Below are positions 42,014 through 53,219 of a stretch of DNA of 64,000 nt, in pieces. The first letter of the stretch is position 1. The number at the start of each line of letters is the position of its first letter. The DNA is from Rallus limicola (Eukaryota; Chordata; Aves; Gruiformes; Rallidae). The notes under the pieces were generated by a model, which did not search any database, was not told the DNA's origin, and saw only the letters and a list, made by a program, of their open reading frames with translations. The stretch lies in contig JAKCOZ010000004.1 of assembly GCA_022605955.1 (NCBI GenBank), forward strand, positions 64,850,229 through 64,914,228, in the 5' to 3' direction. The position numbers were made by a program, and so were the translations under genes.

Positions 42014-43075
42014 AACATAGAAGTACTTTACTAGAGTAGATCTAATGATGTGATAAATGCTTATAAGAACAATTTATTTTTTGGATAACAGTATTTCACG
42101 TAGCTATGCCATTTCCTATCATTACATACCAATATTTACATATAGTTCACAAGTATCACATAGTTTATAGCTTGCCAAGTCTTGTATTGTATAGCATCTC
42201 AGTATGAACGTCCCTCTTTCATACGTGTAAATGTACCCACACATGCACATACACACATGCACAAGAGCTTTTGATAGAGATGAAAATGTAGATGCTGTAG
42301 ATTTCTTGTCAGTATGATTTCCATTAAGTTTTGAATAAACAAAAATTATTATATAGACCATTTCCTAAACTTTTATGAAGTGTTGCCATAATAAGTAAAA
42401 ACTAAATGTAAATTGATAAAATACATTCTGTTGTACGATTTAATTTTAAGTGCTACTTTTGGTTAGTAGCCAGTTATCTGCAAGTTGCAAACTAGTAAGG
42501 AGAGTTGCACTTTGTTAGAACTTAATCTCTGTAAGTAAGGTAGTAAGTTAAACTGCAACTGCAGAATATTCTGTCGTAATAACGGAGTTATTTAGCTTAC
42601 TCTTTGGTCCAAGACCCTAAGTCAATATGTAAACTTCCCTAGCAACCTCAAATTTTTGGAATTTTGAACCTGAGATATGAATTTCAATTATCTTCCCTTT
42701 GGAGGAAATGTGTTCCTAAGCTAAACAGAGGAAGGTTAATGCCCAGCTTCAATTCTTTAAACCCATCTAACAGGCTCTTAATGCACAAAGATCTTATGCA
42801 TTATTCCTGTTCATGAAAGTGCATTTCCCTGTCACTGACTTGAAAAACTAATATCTGTAGTTTGCCTTTAAGCTTGTCATCTGTCCTAAAGTGTCTTGTT
42901 CATGATGCAACATTATAGAAATTTTTATGCTCTGTGAAAAGCTTTTGGTCTTGACACAAATTCTTCATTTCCTCTTGAAACCAGTAGGACTTTATCAGGC
43001 TTTTAATGCTATTTTTATTTTAACTAGCCACTTAGATTTTTATATAGTTTTTCGTGTTTTTCTATTATCCTTCAC

Positions 43076-43415
43076 AGGATCATAGAACAATTCAGGTGGA
43101 AAGAGACATTGGGTCTCTAGTCAAATCTCCTGTTCAAAGCAGGGTCATCTGTATGATCAGACCAGGTTGCTCTGGGCTTTACCCAGTCAATTTTGAAAAT
43201 CTCCAAGCATGGAGATGACACAACATCTCTGTATAACTTGTTCCATTGTTTGCCTGTCAACATAGTGAAAAAGTTTCTACAGATAAGCAGTGGAACAGGC
43301 TGCTTAGAGAGGTTAGGCAATTTCCATCATTCAAGGCTTTCAATTTATGCCAGTCATCTCTTGCCTTTCTGCCAGGCACCACCGTGGAGAGCCTGGATGC
43401 ATCTTCTTAATAACC
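43076..43415 (-). mobile_element. Rearranged CR1 LINE relic containing a short inverted segment
   Basis: The plus strand 43076-43283 reads as a reversed CR1 3' end (ATCATAGAACAATTCAGGTGGAAAG and on). In the minus frame it gives KQWNKLYRDVVSSPCLEIFK, the CR1 ORF2 C-terminus. From about 43284 to 43345 the CR1 sequence is in the opposite sense (AGTGGAACAGGCTGCTTAGA). It then returns to minus orientation with CCAGGCACCACCGTGGAGAGCCTGG. The two senses form an imperfect inverted repeat of about 55 bp. No long frame survives. Confidence 0.75.
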
Positions 43416-45191
43416 TCTTCACCGGTCCTGGAAAGCTGCTACTAGAAATTGTTACCTTTACCAAATGGAAGTAACATACCATAAAGTCCACAACAAATTT
43501 AGACTAGATAGCTGAGTTTAGATGCCATGCCTTCTTACTTGTGGGATCCTTACTTGTGTAGTTTAAGATTATACACTCACAATATCATATATAAATGCAA
43601 CATTAGCAGTTGTTACTTTGTTAACATAATAAAGTAACACATGACAGTTTCAAGAGGTACTGGCTCAAGTTACACATTTGTTTCTAACTGGTGAGCTACT
43701 TCTCAGTATTTACTGTTCAGGAAAAAAAAAGTTACTGAAAGGCAGGCAGTTTACTCAGATTTCTTTTACTGACATATAATAATATTTCATAGTTGTTTCA
43801 TTTTTCTTGAAAAAGTCTTAAACTGTTGTAACTAGTGGTTGTAAACAAGACCTCAAGTCTCTAAAGGAGGGTCCCAATCTAGTAACCAAGATCATCTCCC
43901 TACACATCTATATAATAAAAAAAAAATAAAAATTAAAAAAGCAAAAAGCAAAAGGGTAGTGTTGGTGGGGATTTTTCCCTTCTTTTTCCTACTATAGAAA
44001 CAACTAGCTATATGAATTCAGCTAGACACAAACATTTGAAATCCTTCCTATGTTTTTTAAATAGTATGGAACATATCTTTGATGAATTTAGCAGTATCAA
44101 CTGACTTCTGGTATTGTTTTCAATTTGCTCCTTTCTTGTTATCTGAATGTTTAGTAAAAGAAAAATATTAGTATTAAAACCATCAAGAACTCTGTAGTTA
44201 GTAAACCTACATTATTTAATTTAATTCAAACTTAGTAAACCTAGGAATTTTTCTAGCTCATTCTCTTTTAGCTATGACTGCGTGGATTAGATTTAACAGC
44301 TAAATATGAGTACCCATTCAAAACAGTCAAAAAGGTTTTGTCTGTGTTTTATAGGACACTGTTTCTTTAAAATATTGTACACCAACTATGTTTTAATCAA
44401 ACTGTTTAATCAGCAGTTATACAAATAGTATGTAAGAGGACTAGAAGCAATGGACAACATTTAGCAGGAAGGTAGGTAACATTAAGGTACAACAATAAGA
44501 AAAATCTCAGCCATATATCTTTTCACTTCACTGCAGTGGAGTTCCACAAAAGGCTCTTGTAATGGTTAGGACAAGATTCACATACCCACAGAAAAGGCAA
44601 ACTGCCAAAGACAGTATTTACAAGACTGCAGATATGTGGCTCAGGGCTCAGGAAAGGGAGATTCCTCCCTTTAAAAAATTAAAAATTTTAAAAATTGAAA
44701 GCATTGTAAGAGTACTTAAGCTAATTACAACTTACAATTATCACACTTTTTAAACTTTATATTCTTGTGGCAGAGATAATTTCTAAATATGAAAATTATT
44801 GGACAAGATCCAGTGTAACTTCCTGAAATAAAACACAGGGGCAACATTGATACCTTGTTTGTAGCAAGGATTTTTATCATTATATTTTCCCTATTTACTG
44901 CAACTCTTTGGAAGTGGTTTTTTTGAGTTGTTAACCAGCTTACTGCACTCAGGACAAAAACAAAATCCTACACTGGTTATTTTTGATGTAAATTCTATTC
45001 TTAAATAAATGGGTTTTTTTTTTTCAAATTGTTTTATTGAATTCATTTCATCATGGAATCAACTTTTACTTCTGTCAAAATTTGACTTGCTCCGCCTTTT
45101 CTGTATCACTTTTTTTCCAAGAGAAGCAAAATGTTTAATAATGTTTTTGCATTTCATTGGGAAGTAAATCACTGAAGGATATACTGCCACT

Positions 45192-46487
45192 TATCACAGA
45201 ATCACAGAATTGTAGGGGTTGGAAGGGACCTCAAGAGATCATCATGTCCAACCCCCCTGCCAAAGCAGCCCCCTAGCTCATATTGCACAGATAGGCATCC
45301 AGACGGGTCTTGAATATCTCCAGAGAAGGAGACTCCAACACCTCCCTGAGCAGCCTGTCCCAGGGCTCTGTCACCCTCACTGTGTAAAAGTTCTTCCGCA
45401 TGTTGGTGCAGAACTTCCTGTGCTCCAACTTGCAGCCATTGCCCCTTGTCCTGTCTCCACAGACCACTGAAAAGGGGCTTGCCAATTCCCCCTTGTGTCC
45501 CATGCTTAAGATATTTATAAACATTGATTAGGTCCCCCCTCAGTCTTCTCTTCTGCAGGCTGAACAGTCCCAGCTCACTCAGCCTTTCCTCGTAGGGGAG
45601 ATGTTCCAGGCCCTTAATCATCTTCATAGCCCTTCTTTGGACTCTCTCCAGGAGATCCCTGTCTTTTTTATACCAGGGAGCCCAGAACTGGACACAATAC
45701 TCCAGGTGGGGCCTGACCAGGGCAGAGTAGAGGGGGAGGATCACCTCCTTCGACCTGCTGACCACACTCTTCCTGATGAATCTCAGGATCCCATTGGCCC
45801 TCCTACTGCACACTGTTGACTCATGGCCAACCTGTCATCCACCAGGACCCCCAGGTCCTTCTCCACAGAGCTCTTCTCCAGCAGGTCATCCCCCAGCCTG
45901 TACTGATACAAATGGTTATTCCTCCCCAGGTGCAAGACTTTACACTTGCTTTTGTTGAATTTCATCCAGTTTCTCCCTGTCCAGCTTTCCAGCCTGTCCA
46001 GGTCTCTCTGGATGACAGCGCAGTGTTCCTGAGTGCCAGCCACTCCTCCCAGCTTTGTATCATCAGCGTACTTGCCTCACCAAGGTCGTCAATGAAGATA
46101 TTAAACAGGGCTGGACCCAACACCAAGCCCTGGGAAACACCACTAGTCACAGGCCTCCATTCAGATTCTGTTCCACTGATCACGACCCTATGAGCTCGGT
46201 CCAACAGCCAGTTCTCGACCCACCTCACTGTCCACTCATCTATCTCATGCTTTCTCAGCTTTGCTATCAGGATGTCATGGGAGACAGTATTGAAAGCCTC
46301 ATGGAATTGACATCCACTGCTCTCCCTCCATCCACCCAGCCAGTGATGAGATCATAGAAGGCTATGAGACTGGTCGAGCACGATCTCCCCTTGGTGAATC
46401 CATGCTGACTACTCCTCATGACCTTCTTCTCTTCCAGTTGCTTGGTGATGGCATCCAGAACAAGCTGTTCCAAAACACCTTCTGACT
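45192..46487 (-). mobile_element. 5'-truncated CR1 LINE, relatively well preserved
   Basis: The 3' end is at 45192, where the plus strand shows two TCACAGAA octamers then GGGTTGGAAGGGACC. On the minus strand, from 46487 down, ORF2 pieces are readable in changing frames. The first is EQLVLDAITKQLEEKKVMRS...QHGFTKGRSC of the reverse transcriptase. Next are [11 protein letters not shown], where a Pro is usual, and FNIFIDDL. Then come [18 protein letters not shown] and [14 protein letters not shown], and last the C-terminal [19 protein letters not shown] and [15 protein letters not shown]. The catalytic YADDT-type stretch is damaged. The copy begins inside the reverse transcriptase and lacks the endonuclease and ORF1. 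Several frameshifts make it inactive. It lies in the GRIK2 intron in the same sense as the gene. Confidence 0.95.
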
Positions 46488-46988
46488 GACAACCTTTTGA
46501 AACCTGTCATTTCATCAGCTTAATTGATTAATAGGATAAAATCCATTAAAATGGACAAAATCAGCCTCCTATACACTCCTTTCCTCCAGATGAATTTCAG
46601 TTTAGTCATCACAAGGACTAGACATAATTTTAAAGAGAATCCTCACACTGAAATTTTCAATGAATTATTAAATTCCAGTGTTTTAGGCTTTAATTAACAT
46701 GTATTATTATTACTATAAATAATAACAAAAAAGTATTTTTTGAGAACTTCATATATGAAATAAAAACAGATGTGTTTTTATATTGTGTTTATTCTTAAAA
46801 ACATGTCGTACAATGGTTTATATGTGTCATAATTATAAAAGAATGGCTAATAGAGTACATATTTTATCCCAAAAAATACTGTCACAAATCTAAGGAAGAA
46901 AAATCTTAGCCATGTTTTTATGCACTAGAGGCTAGTTTAGTTCTCTTCTGCTCACCGTATATGTAAGCTAACTCATTTTAAAAACTTG

Positions 46989-47028
46989 TTACATTTATTT
47001 AAACTCAGTTATATTTATTTAAATTCAG
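46989..47028. repeat. 20-bp tandem duplication
   Basis: TTACATTTATTTAAACTCAG followed by TTATATTTATTTAAATTCAG, two substitutions apart. Confidence 0.8.
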
Positions 47029-47129
47029 TAAAACTTATCCAAGCTTTAAGCATTATTCAAATACTGAACATATCAGGATAAATTCATTAACAATCAGCTT
47101 TAATAAAAACAAAAAGCAAATCCTTGCAA

Positions 47130-47600
47130 TGAAATCTGTGGTGGCTGAGTTAAAATTTTTCTGATACTTAAAAGATGAAATCTTCAGTTCCAATCCCTCC
47201 TGCCATAGAGTTCCAACCTCTAGGCATGATCCAGACAAGGTTGCCCGGGGCCCCATCCAAACTGGCCTTGAACACCTCCAGGGATAGGACAATCTGCCTC
47301 TCACACTTCTCAGTCTCTCCACCTCCTCTTTGAGCTCTGCCCCCATCCTGAGCAGATCTCCCACCTGCTCACACCTCACACAGGTGGAACTGCTCCCACC
47401 GTCCCCCGGCAGGAGCAGGCTCAGGCACTCCTGGCAGCCAGAGACTCACACAGCCACATTCCTGGGCAGGCCCTCCAGCCGGGTCCCCCTGCCTGGCGAA
47501 GCCCAAGGTAATCTGTGGTCCCAGAGACTGCCAGTCGGTGAGATGACGGACAGACCCTACCTTGCCAGCCGCGGCGCCGGCGGTGCGCACACGCACTGAC
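47130..47600 (-). mobile_element. Internally deleted CR1 LINE with its 5' region retained
   Basis: In minus sense, about 47520 down to 47300 matches the CR1 5' region as I know it: GGGACCACAGATTACCTTGG, GTGGCTGTGTGAGTCTCTGG, and an ORF1-like start CEQVGDLLRMGAELKEEVER with LRSVRG. At about 47294 it switches directly to the CR1 3' end (CCCTGGAGGTGTTCAAGGCC, then TTTGGATGGGGCC). A decayed tail ends near 47130. Everything between, namely the rest of ORF1 and all of ORF2, is missing. Most CR1 copies lose their 5' end, so this layout is unusual. The upstream limit is uncertain because a CpG-dense patch follows without a clear border. Confidence 0.75.
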
Positions 47601-48030
47601 TTCCTCTCCCACAGGCTTTTTCGAGGAGAATGGCGGCGGTGTGGCCGCCGTTGCCCTGGCAACGCCCACGCCTCGTCAGCCTCTCTCGTGCGAGAGAGCT
47701 ACCGCATGCTGCTGGGTCGCTCCGACCTCGAGGGGATTCCCCCGGCAAGGCAACCTCCTGAACCTCCCAGTACCTCTAGCCCTGTCGCTTAGCTCGGGCT
47801 GTGCAGGCTCCGAGCAGTCGACCTCGCGCGCTGAGTCAGTAAATGACACTAAGGATGCATTTGTCTGTGTCGTGCTTCGTGAACACAACTCTGGTCGGTT
47901 CCTGCAGGTCCCCTGCAGGTCTTCCAAAATTCTTCTGCCGCCCTTTCCAAATGAGGGAAGTGCAAGAGGAGGTTAAAGGAGGAGTATTTCTCGTGAACAT
48001 GTTCAGTGTGCCGCGCTCAGAGCCTTGAGG
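47400..48030. promoter_or_regulatory. CpG-dense patch inside a GRIK2 intron
   Basis: I count about 29 CpG in 47561-47840 in otherwise CpG-poor intron. It overlaps the CR1 5' region and extends about 400 bp beyond it. It contains a palindromic GTTGCCCTGGCAAC (47650-47663, RFX X-box-like) and a TGAGTCAG AP-1-like site near 47838. A 43-codon plus-strand frame starts ATGGCGGCGG at 47630 but matches nothing I know. The retained CpG suggests the patch has been unmethylated in the germ line or is young. It could be a CR1 promoter, an intronic promoter or a fortuitous GC island. Confidence 0.55.
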
Positions 48031-48222
48031 AGAATTCATGAATTCCTGACCTGCTGAGCACGCGATTATAAGCCCTCTCTTAAAATCGTCACTTCTGGGA
48101 GGAGTGAGGTCAAAGTAAAATCTGAGCCAGCAGAGAGGAAAACTGAGGGAAGATCTTGAAAGCTGTTAGCAATCAACTTCACCCATAAAGCTGAGCTTAC
48201 TTCAGTCTTTGCGGTTAACCGA

Positions 48223-48248
48223 GTACTGTACACTGAACTACAGTACTG
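48223..48248. repeat. 9-bp inverted repeat around ACTGTAC motifs
   Basis: AGTACTGTA and TACAGTACT are separated by 8 nt, with a further ATACTGTAC copy just after. Short, and of low weight. Confidence 0.45.
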
Positions 48249-50507
48249 AGATACTGTACGCAGAAGCGAACCCAATGAACAGATTCACGATAACCTGTAA
48301 AAATAGCTTGCTGAAGATTGAACATGAAAAACAGGATTGCAAATCACATCCTTGGAGGAAAAGCACGTATTTGAAGAGAGAAGTTGTTTCATCAATTTGC
48401 TCCAGGTAATTTAATTTCTATTAAATGGGGCCAACCCCAATGACCAACCTTTTATGAAGCAGAAGAGACAGAATAAAAATGTAGACACATGAATTTACCT
48501 AATAAAAGGGATAAGTCCCAATGGAAATTAAGTCTTCTAACAGAGAATTCTCACTTTCACATGTATTTCACTTTAAAATCCATGTACATAGAAACAATAA
48601 TCCCTGTGTTATTTTCTACCGTTCTTCACTATCACTACAGCAAGAAAAGTGATTGTAAAGATCAGATAATTGTATGAGGATATGAAAAATCTAACAGTTT
48701 TATGAATACAGCCCTAGCTCTGGATCCAACCAGTTACTAATCATTGCTGTAAGCAGAGATGACGCTTGAGTTAAAGAGTTATCTTTTGGAGTCTCAATTG
48801 AAAAACGTCATGCTGTTGCCTTGATGGGCTATGATTCACTTCACTGGCAATGCATTGAAAATTAATACCAATTTTTCACTGCAATGTTTTTATCTGTCAC
48901 TGAAACTTAATCATTTTATGTAACTAAGTGCATTAGGCAGGCATGTCCAAATAGCTAATAATTATAAATAGGCATTATAGAAGATGGACTTAAAACATGC
49001 TCTGTGTTAATGCTTATATACTAATTCTTTCACCCAGCCTTTAAAATATTTGGTCCCTAATTCACACTTAATTTGGCCTAGTGCTGGTGTTCTTTTGCCA
49101 GAAACTTCTCAAAGAACATTTTAAATGATTCCTCACTGTTTCCAGAAACTTATGAACCTATGACTGACCATGCCCAAAAAAGAAAAGAAAAAAAAAAAAC
49201 AACCAAAAAATGGAGTGAGGTCAGGAAACAATGGGACGCAAGTGGGCAAACATCCTATTTTGGAATGTGGGTAGGTATCAAAATGGTCCAATCAAGGAAT
49301 AGAAATTACCAGCTAACAGTTTTACACAGCAAAACATGCCACTTATCATGAGAGGCTACTGAAGTAATTTACCCTACATCCTGAATTTAATCTATTTTTA
49401 AATAAAAACTTGAGTATCTAGCAGACTGTCAAAAGACAGAGTTGTTCCAAATTGTAAGTTCTTTCTTTGTCAATACATGATAGGGTTCATTAAGACTCGC
49501 AGAATGAAAAAGAAAAAACAGAAATTGTTATTGTCAAAAAGCAAAAGACAAGGTATTTTAGAAGAAAAATACTCATTAGTAGTAGTTTAAATTGTGAAAA
49601 TTAAAAATTAGAAAACCATAGTACCCTAACAGTAACAAACATTACTTAGGCATACTGTAGTTAAACAAACAGGACCGTAATGTCCACTTAGCCTTAGTCT
49701 CAAGAAATTTCAGATAAACAGCTCCATCAGAATACAGATCATCAGAAATATTCTACAGACCTTAGAGCACCTGTTGAGAAGACTCTACTGTGAAAGTCTC
49801 CTACCACTTCTCAGAATGCTTGTCCACTTTCTCTGGGAAACATAGGATGTGATCAGCTCAAAAGATTGTGTAATAAATAGCATTTGTAACTATTAAGAAT
49901 AAACATTTGAATTATTATTCTCACAGAAGTATTGCTGGGCCTTGCTTTACTAAATGCAGTGTGGAAGTTTTTTACTCTATGAAAAATCTCACTCTCAACT
50001 GCTCTTCTGTTGAAAACTACTTCAGCCTGTCCTGTACTTGAAATCATAACACACTCCTTGCCTGCAATTTAACAGGGGATTCACATCTGCATTTCTGCTA
50101 TGCTCCTTACTGAATTAATACATATATTTTGCACACCTGACCTAAGATTCTGGCTAAGGATTTCATTGACATTTTAGATTACTAAATTTCTCTGACATTT
50201 TTTCATAGTGTTCTGCAATACATTCTGCTGCACTCTCTCTGAAGTTTATTTTCTGCATAACATTTGCTCTGTGTTTGGACCTGTTCATACATTTTTCCAT
50301 GGGGATATCATGAGATATTATTAGAGAGTGACCAAGGAGACATGAAAATTAAGTGTCATCTTTTAAGTGAGTATTTGTTGTTGGTTTGACATTGTAGTAA
50401 AGCTGTAGCTGCTAATAATTCTGTTCATCATGTAGAAGACCATAACTTTTTATAAAAAAAAAAAAAGACCAGTAGATGCACAGTATGATATATATGAGTA
50501 AGTTATA

Positions 50508-50690
50508 TTGATAAATTCAGACAGAACCTTGAGCAACAAGAGGGACACAGTTAGTTGCTTTTCAGGGAGACACCCGCTGCTGCTTATTCATCTTGGAACA
50601 AATGACATTGGAAATAAAAGGTCAGAGCACTTGAAGTTATGGATTAATGAATTAGCAATTAGACTGAAAGGCACAAAAAAGCACAAGTGA
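50508..50690 (+). pseudogene. Possible CR1 ORF1 esterase-domain fragment
   Basis: The plus strand encodes SGRHPLLLIHLGTNDIGNK. The [L/I]HxGTND motif is the block with conserved Gly and Asn of SGNH esterases as carried in ORF1 of CR1 elements, and the preceding DTVSC resembles their upstream segment. The spacing is shortened, so a piece is deleted between them. Past the motif the frame diverges and stops at 50690. No CR1 ends were recognised on either side, and orientation is opposite to the other CR1 copies of this intron. A chance frame cannot be excluded, but the motif is specific. Confidence 0.55.
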
Positions 50691-52531
50691 TATTTTCTGG
50701 CATATTACAAATTATCATAATAAATTATCCTATAGACCCCTGGACAGATTTTACAGAAATGAAATGCTACTTTAATGAGGAAAAGAAAGCATGCAAACAG
50801 TCATCACTGGAAGATAATATGAATATTTAAAACAATAAATGTATGCATGAAAAATAAATTACAGTCACTTGAAATATGGATACTTCATTGTAATACAGAA
50901 TAACTGCAAGTATTTGGGATATTACTTTAAATATTAAATCATATGGATAGTAACTTTTTTTAAAGAGAGAGTTGTGCAGGAAAAATTCCAGTGTAACTTA
51001 ACAAATGTAACTAATAAAGATTACTGGAAATTCAGAGAAGAATGGTTCGACATAGAACATGAATGCTTAAGCTGCAAGGTAAATAAATATATACCAAGAA
51101 ATAAAAATGAACTCAGGACAAATGGACTGTGAATGGCTAAACAGATAAATCAAGAAAGAGAGAAATTCCAAACAAAACATAAGACAGCTGAAAATACAAG
51201 ACAATAAGAATAAGAAAATGGAAATACAAACAGCAATATTTAAAACACATATGGAGAGTGCAGAAAAAAAGAGAACTGTGTAATCTTTTCTTAAAGAGGG
51301 TAAGTAAAGGTAAAAATAAAATAAAATGTCAGGATTTCTTCAATGTTAAGGACATAACATTAAATTAGCACTAAAATATTTCCCTGGAATATAAGTTATT
51401 TAGTTGGTGCTTTGCCTAAAGTGTCAGTTTTCAGAAGATGTTTTCTTTAGCCCTACTTCTAGACCTTAAAACCCTTCCTCTCAAGCAGTCCTGAACATTT
51501 TCCACCAAAGTTGAAAGAACCAACAGACAGACTCAAACGCTGAAGAAGTATCATGATCCAAGCCCAGCCATGAAGACAAGGTTCTCAGAATAGCAGTTGA
51601 CCAGAATCCAGTACAAAACTGCTCCTCAGCAGAGTCCTGAGGCTCAAGTGTGGGTCTGAGTCCCACCAGAACTCCTGGCACACTGCTAGGTTTGTCCCAC
51701 TAGGAGGGAACTGGGTTCAAGTCACACATCACTCCTTCCTATTATTCATTAAAGAGCTGTGAAACACTTATTTGTGCCACCTTGAACAGCAGTATTTAAT
51801 TTGTCTCCCATTTTTCCTACATATTTTCATTAGCCTGAATATTCTCTTATACCTTATCATAGGAAATGAAAAGTAACTTTTTTTGTCTGTAAAGCCAACT
51901 TAAGGTGTTTGTGTGAAACACAACTTTTTTGTTTGTGTTGACAAGTAATATTATGCATCATGTAAATTGTTCCATGAAAAGAAATGTATTTTCACCATGA
52001 AAAAAAAAGAAAGGAACGCCCCCCCCCTTATTAAGCCTATTTTTGAATGTGAAACTAAAGTACATGTTTTTTTCATTTTTATGACGAATAGATGTGATAA
52101 CTTCTTAAGTAAAAATGTACAAAACCTATGATATTTTATCTAGGAAACAATATGATTAATTTAAACGAAGACTTGCAAGGTAATTTATCTTATGCTGTTA
52201 ACCTAACAAAAAAAAATATTTCATTTGACTATGTAACAGATTAAGGCCACGTTTTATCCAGAAATCTTAAAAGATGTATTTAAAGGTACAGGAAAAACCT
52301 TGTTATGAAGGCACTGTTAGCAAAAATACTGTTCTATTCCTTAATGGATAAAAAAGATCTCAGACAGCTGTTTTTCACTTTACATCTTCTCATGGTAATC
52401 CTTATTTCCAGCTCCTAATAAAAAGATGATAGGTGACAGGGATAATGAAAATAAATAATTAGAAACTAGCATAATTCAGTGAGACAGCAGATATGTTTAC
52501 TTGTACAAACACAAATCAGCATTTGGAAAAG

Positions 52532-53195
52532 TCATAGAATCATAGAATCACTTAGGTTCAAAAAGAACTTTAACATCACCAAGTCCACAGCCTAACCTTA
52601 CCTGGTCCACCTCTAAACCATGTCCTCAATCACAACATCTCCAGGCCTTTTAAATACCTCCAGGGATGTTGACTCCACCACATCCCTGGGCAGCCTGTTC
52701 CAGTACTTTTCTTTCAGTAAAGAAATTCTTCCTGTTATCTCACCTAAATCTCCCAGGTGCAATTTTAAGTTATTTCCTCTTGTCCTATCGCTTGTGACTG
52801 GAAAGAAGAGACCAACCCCTACCTCTCTACATTCTCCTTGCAGGTAGTTGTAGAGAGTGATATGGCCTCCCCTGAGCCTCCTGGCTGCTTGGGCACATTG
52901 CTGGCTCATGGTTAACTTGTTGTTAACCAATACTCCTAAATCTCTCTCAGCATGGCTGGCCTCCAGCATCTGATCCTCCAATCTGTATACATAGATGGGG
53001 TTGCACCTTTCCAGGTGCAAAAACCAGCACTTGCCCTTGTTAAACTTCATGCTTTTGGTGATTGCTCAGCTCTCTAATCTCTCCAGGTCCCTTTGTAAGG
53101 CTTCTCTACCTTCAACAGGGTGAACAGCTCCTCCCAATTTGGTGTCAACTGCAAGTTTACTTAAGATACCCTCTAGTCCTCCTGCAGCATACTTC
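52532..53195 (-). mobile_element. 5'-truncated CR1 LINE
   Basis: The 3' end is at 52532 (plus strand TCATAGAATCATAGAATCAC). The minus strand from 53050 encodes MKFNKGKCWFLHLERCNP, then ERDLGVLVNNKLTMSQQCA, and near the end YWNRLPRDVVESTSLEVFK. These are the C-terminal parts of CR1 ORF2. About 150 bp between the NKLTMSQ block and the LRGGHI block is missing, which fuses them in frame. Upstream it reaches the segment before the RT catalytic region near 53180. It is inactive. Confidence 0.9.
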
Positions 53196-53219
53196 AGTAT
53201 GTTGTAGCATACTTCACTG
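53186..53219. repeat. Short direct repeat AGCATACTTCA
   Basis: AGCATACTTCA occurs twice, 20 bp apart, at the 5' border of the CR1 copy. It may be a small local duplication. Confidence 0.5.

Noticed and set aside
47630..47761. 43-codon plus-strand frame starting ATGGCGGCGG with a good start context in the CpG patch
   Set aside because: GC-rich frames stay open by composition. The product matches nothing I recognise, and no splice donor or continuation is evident.
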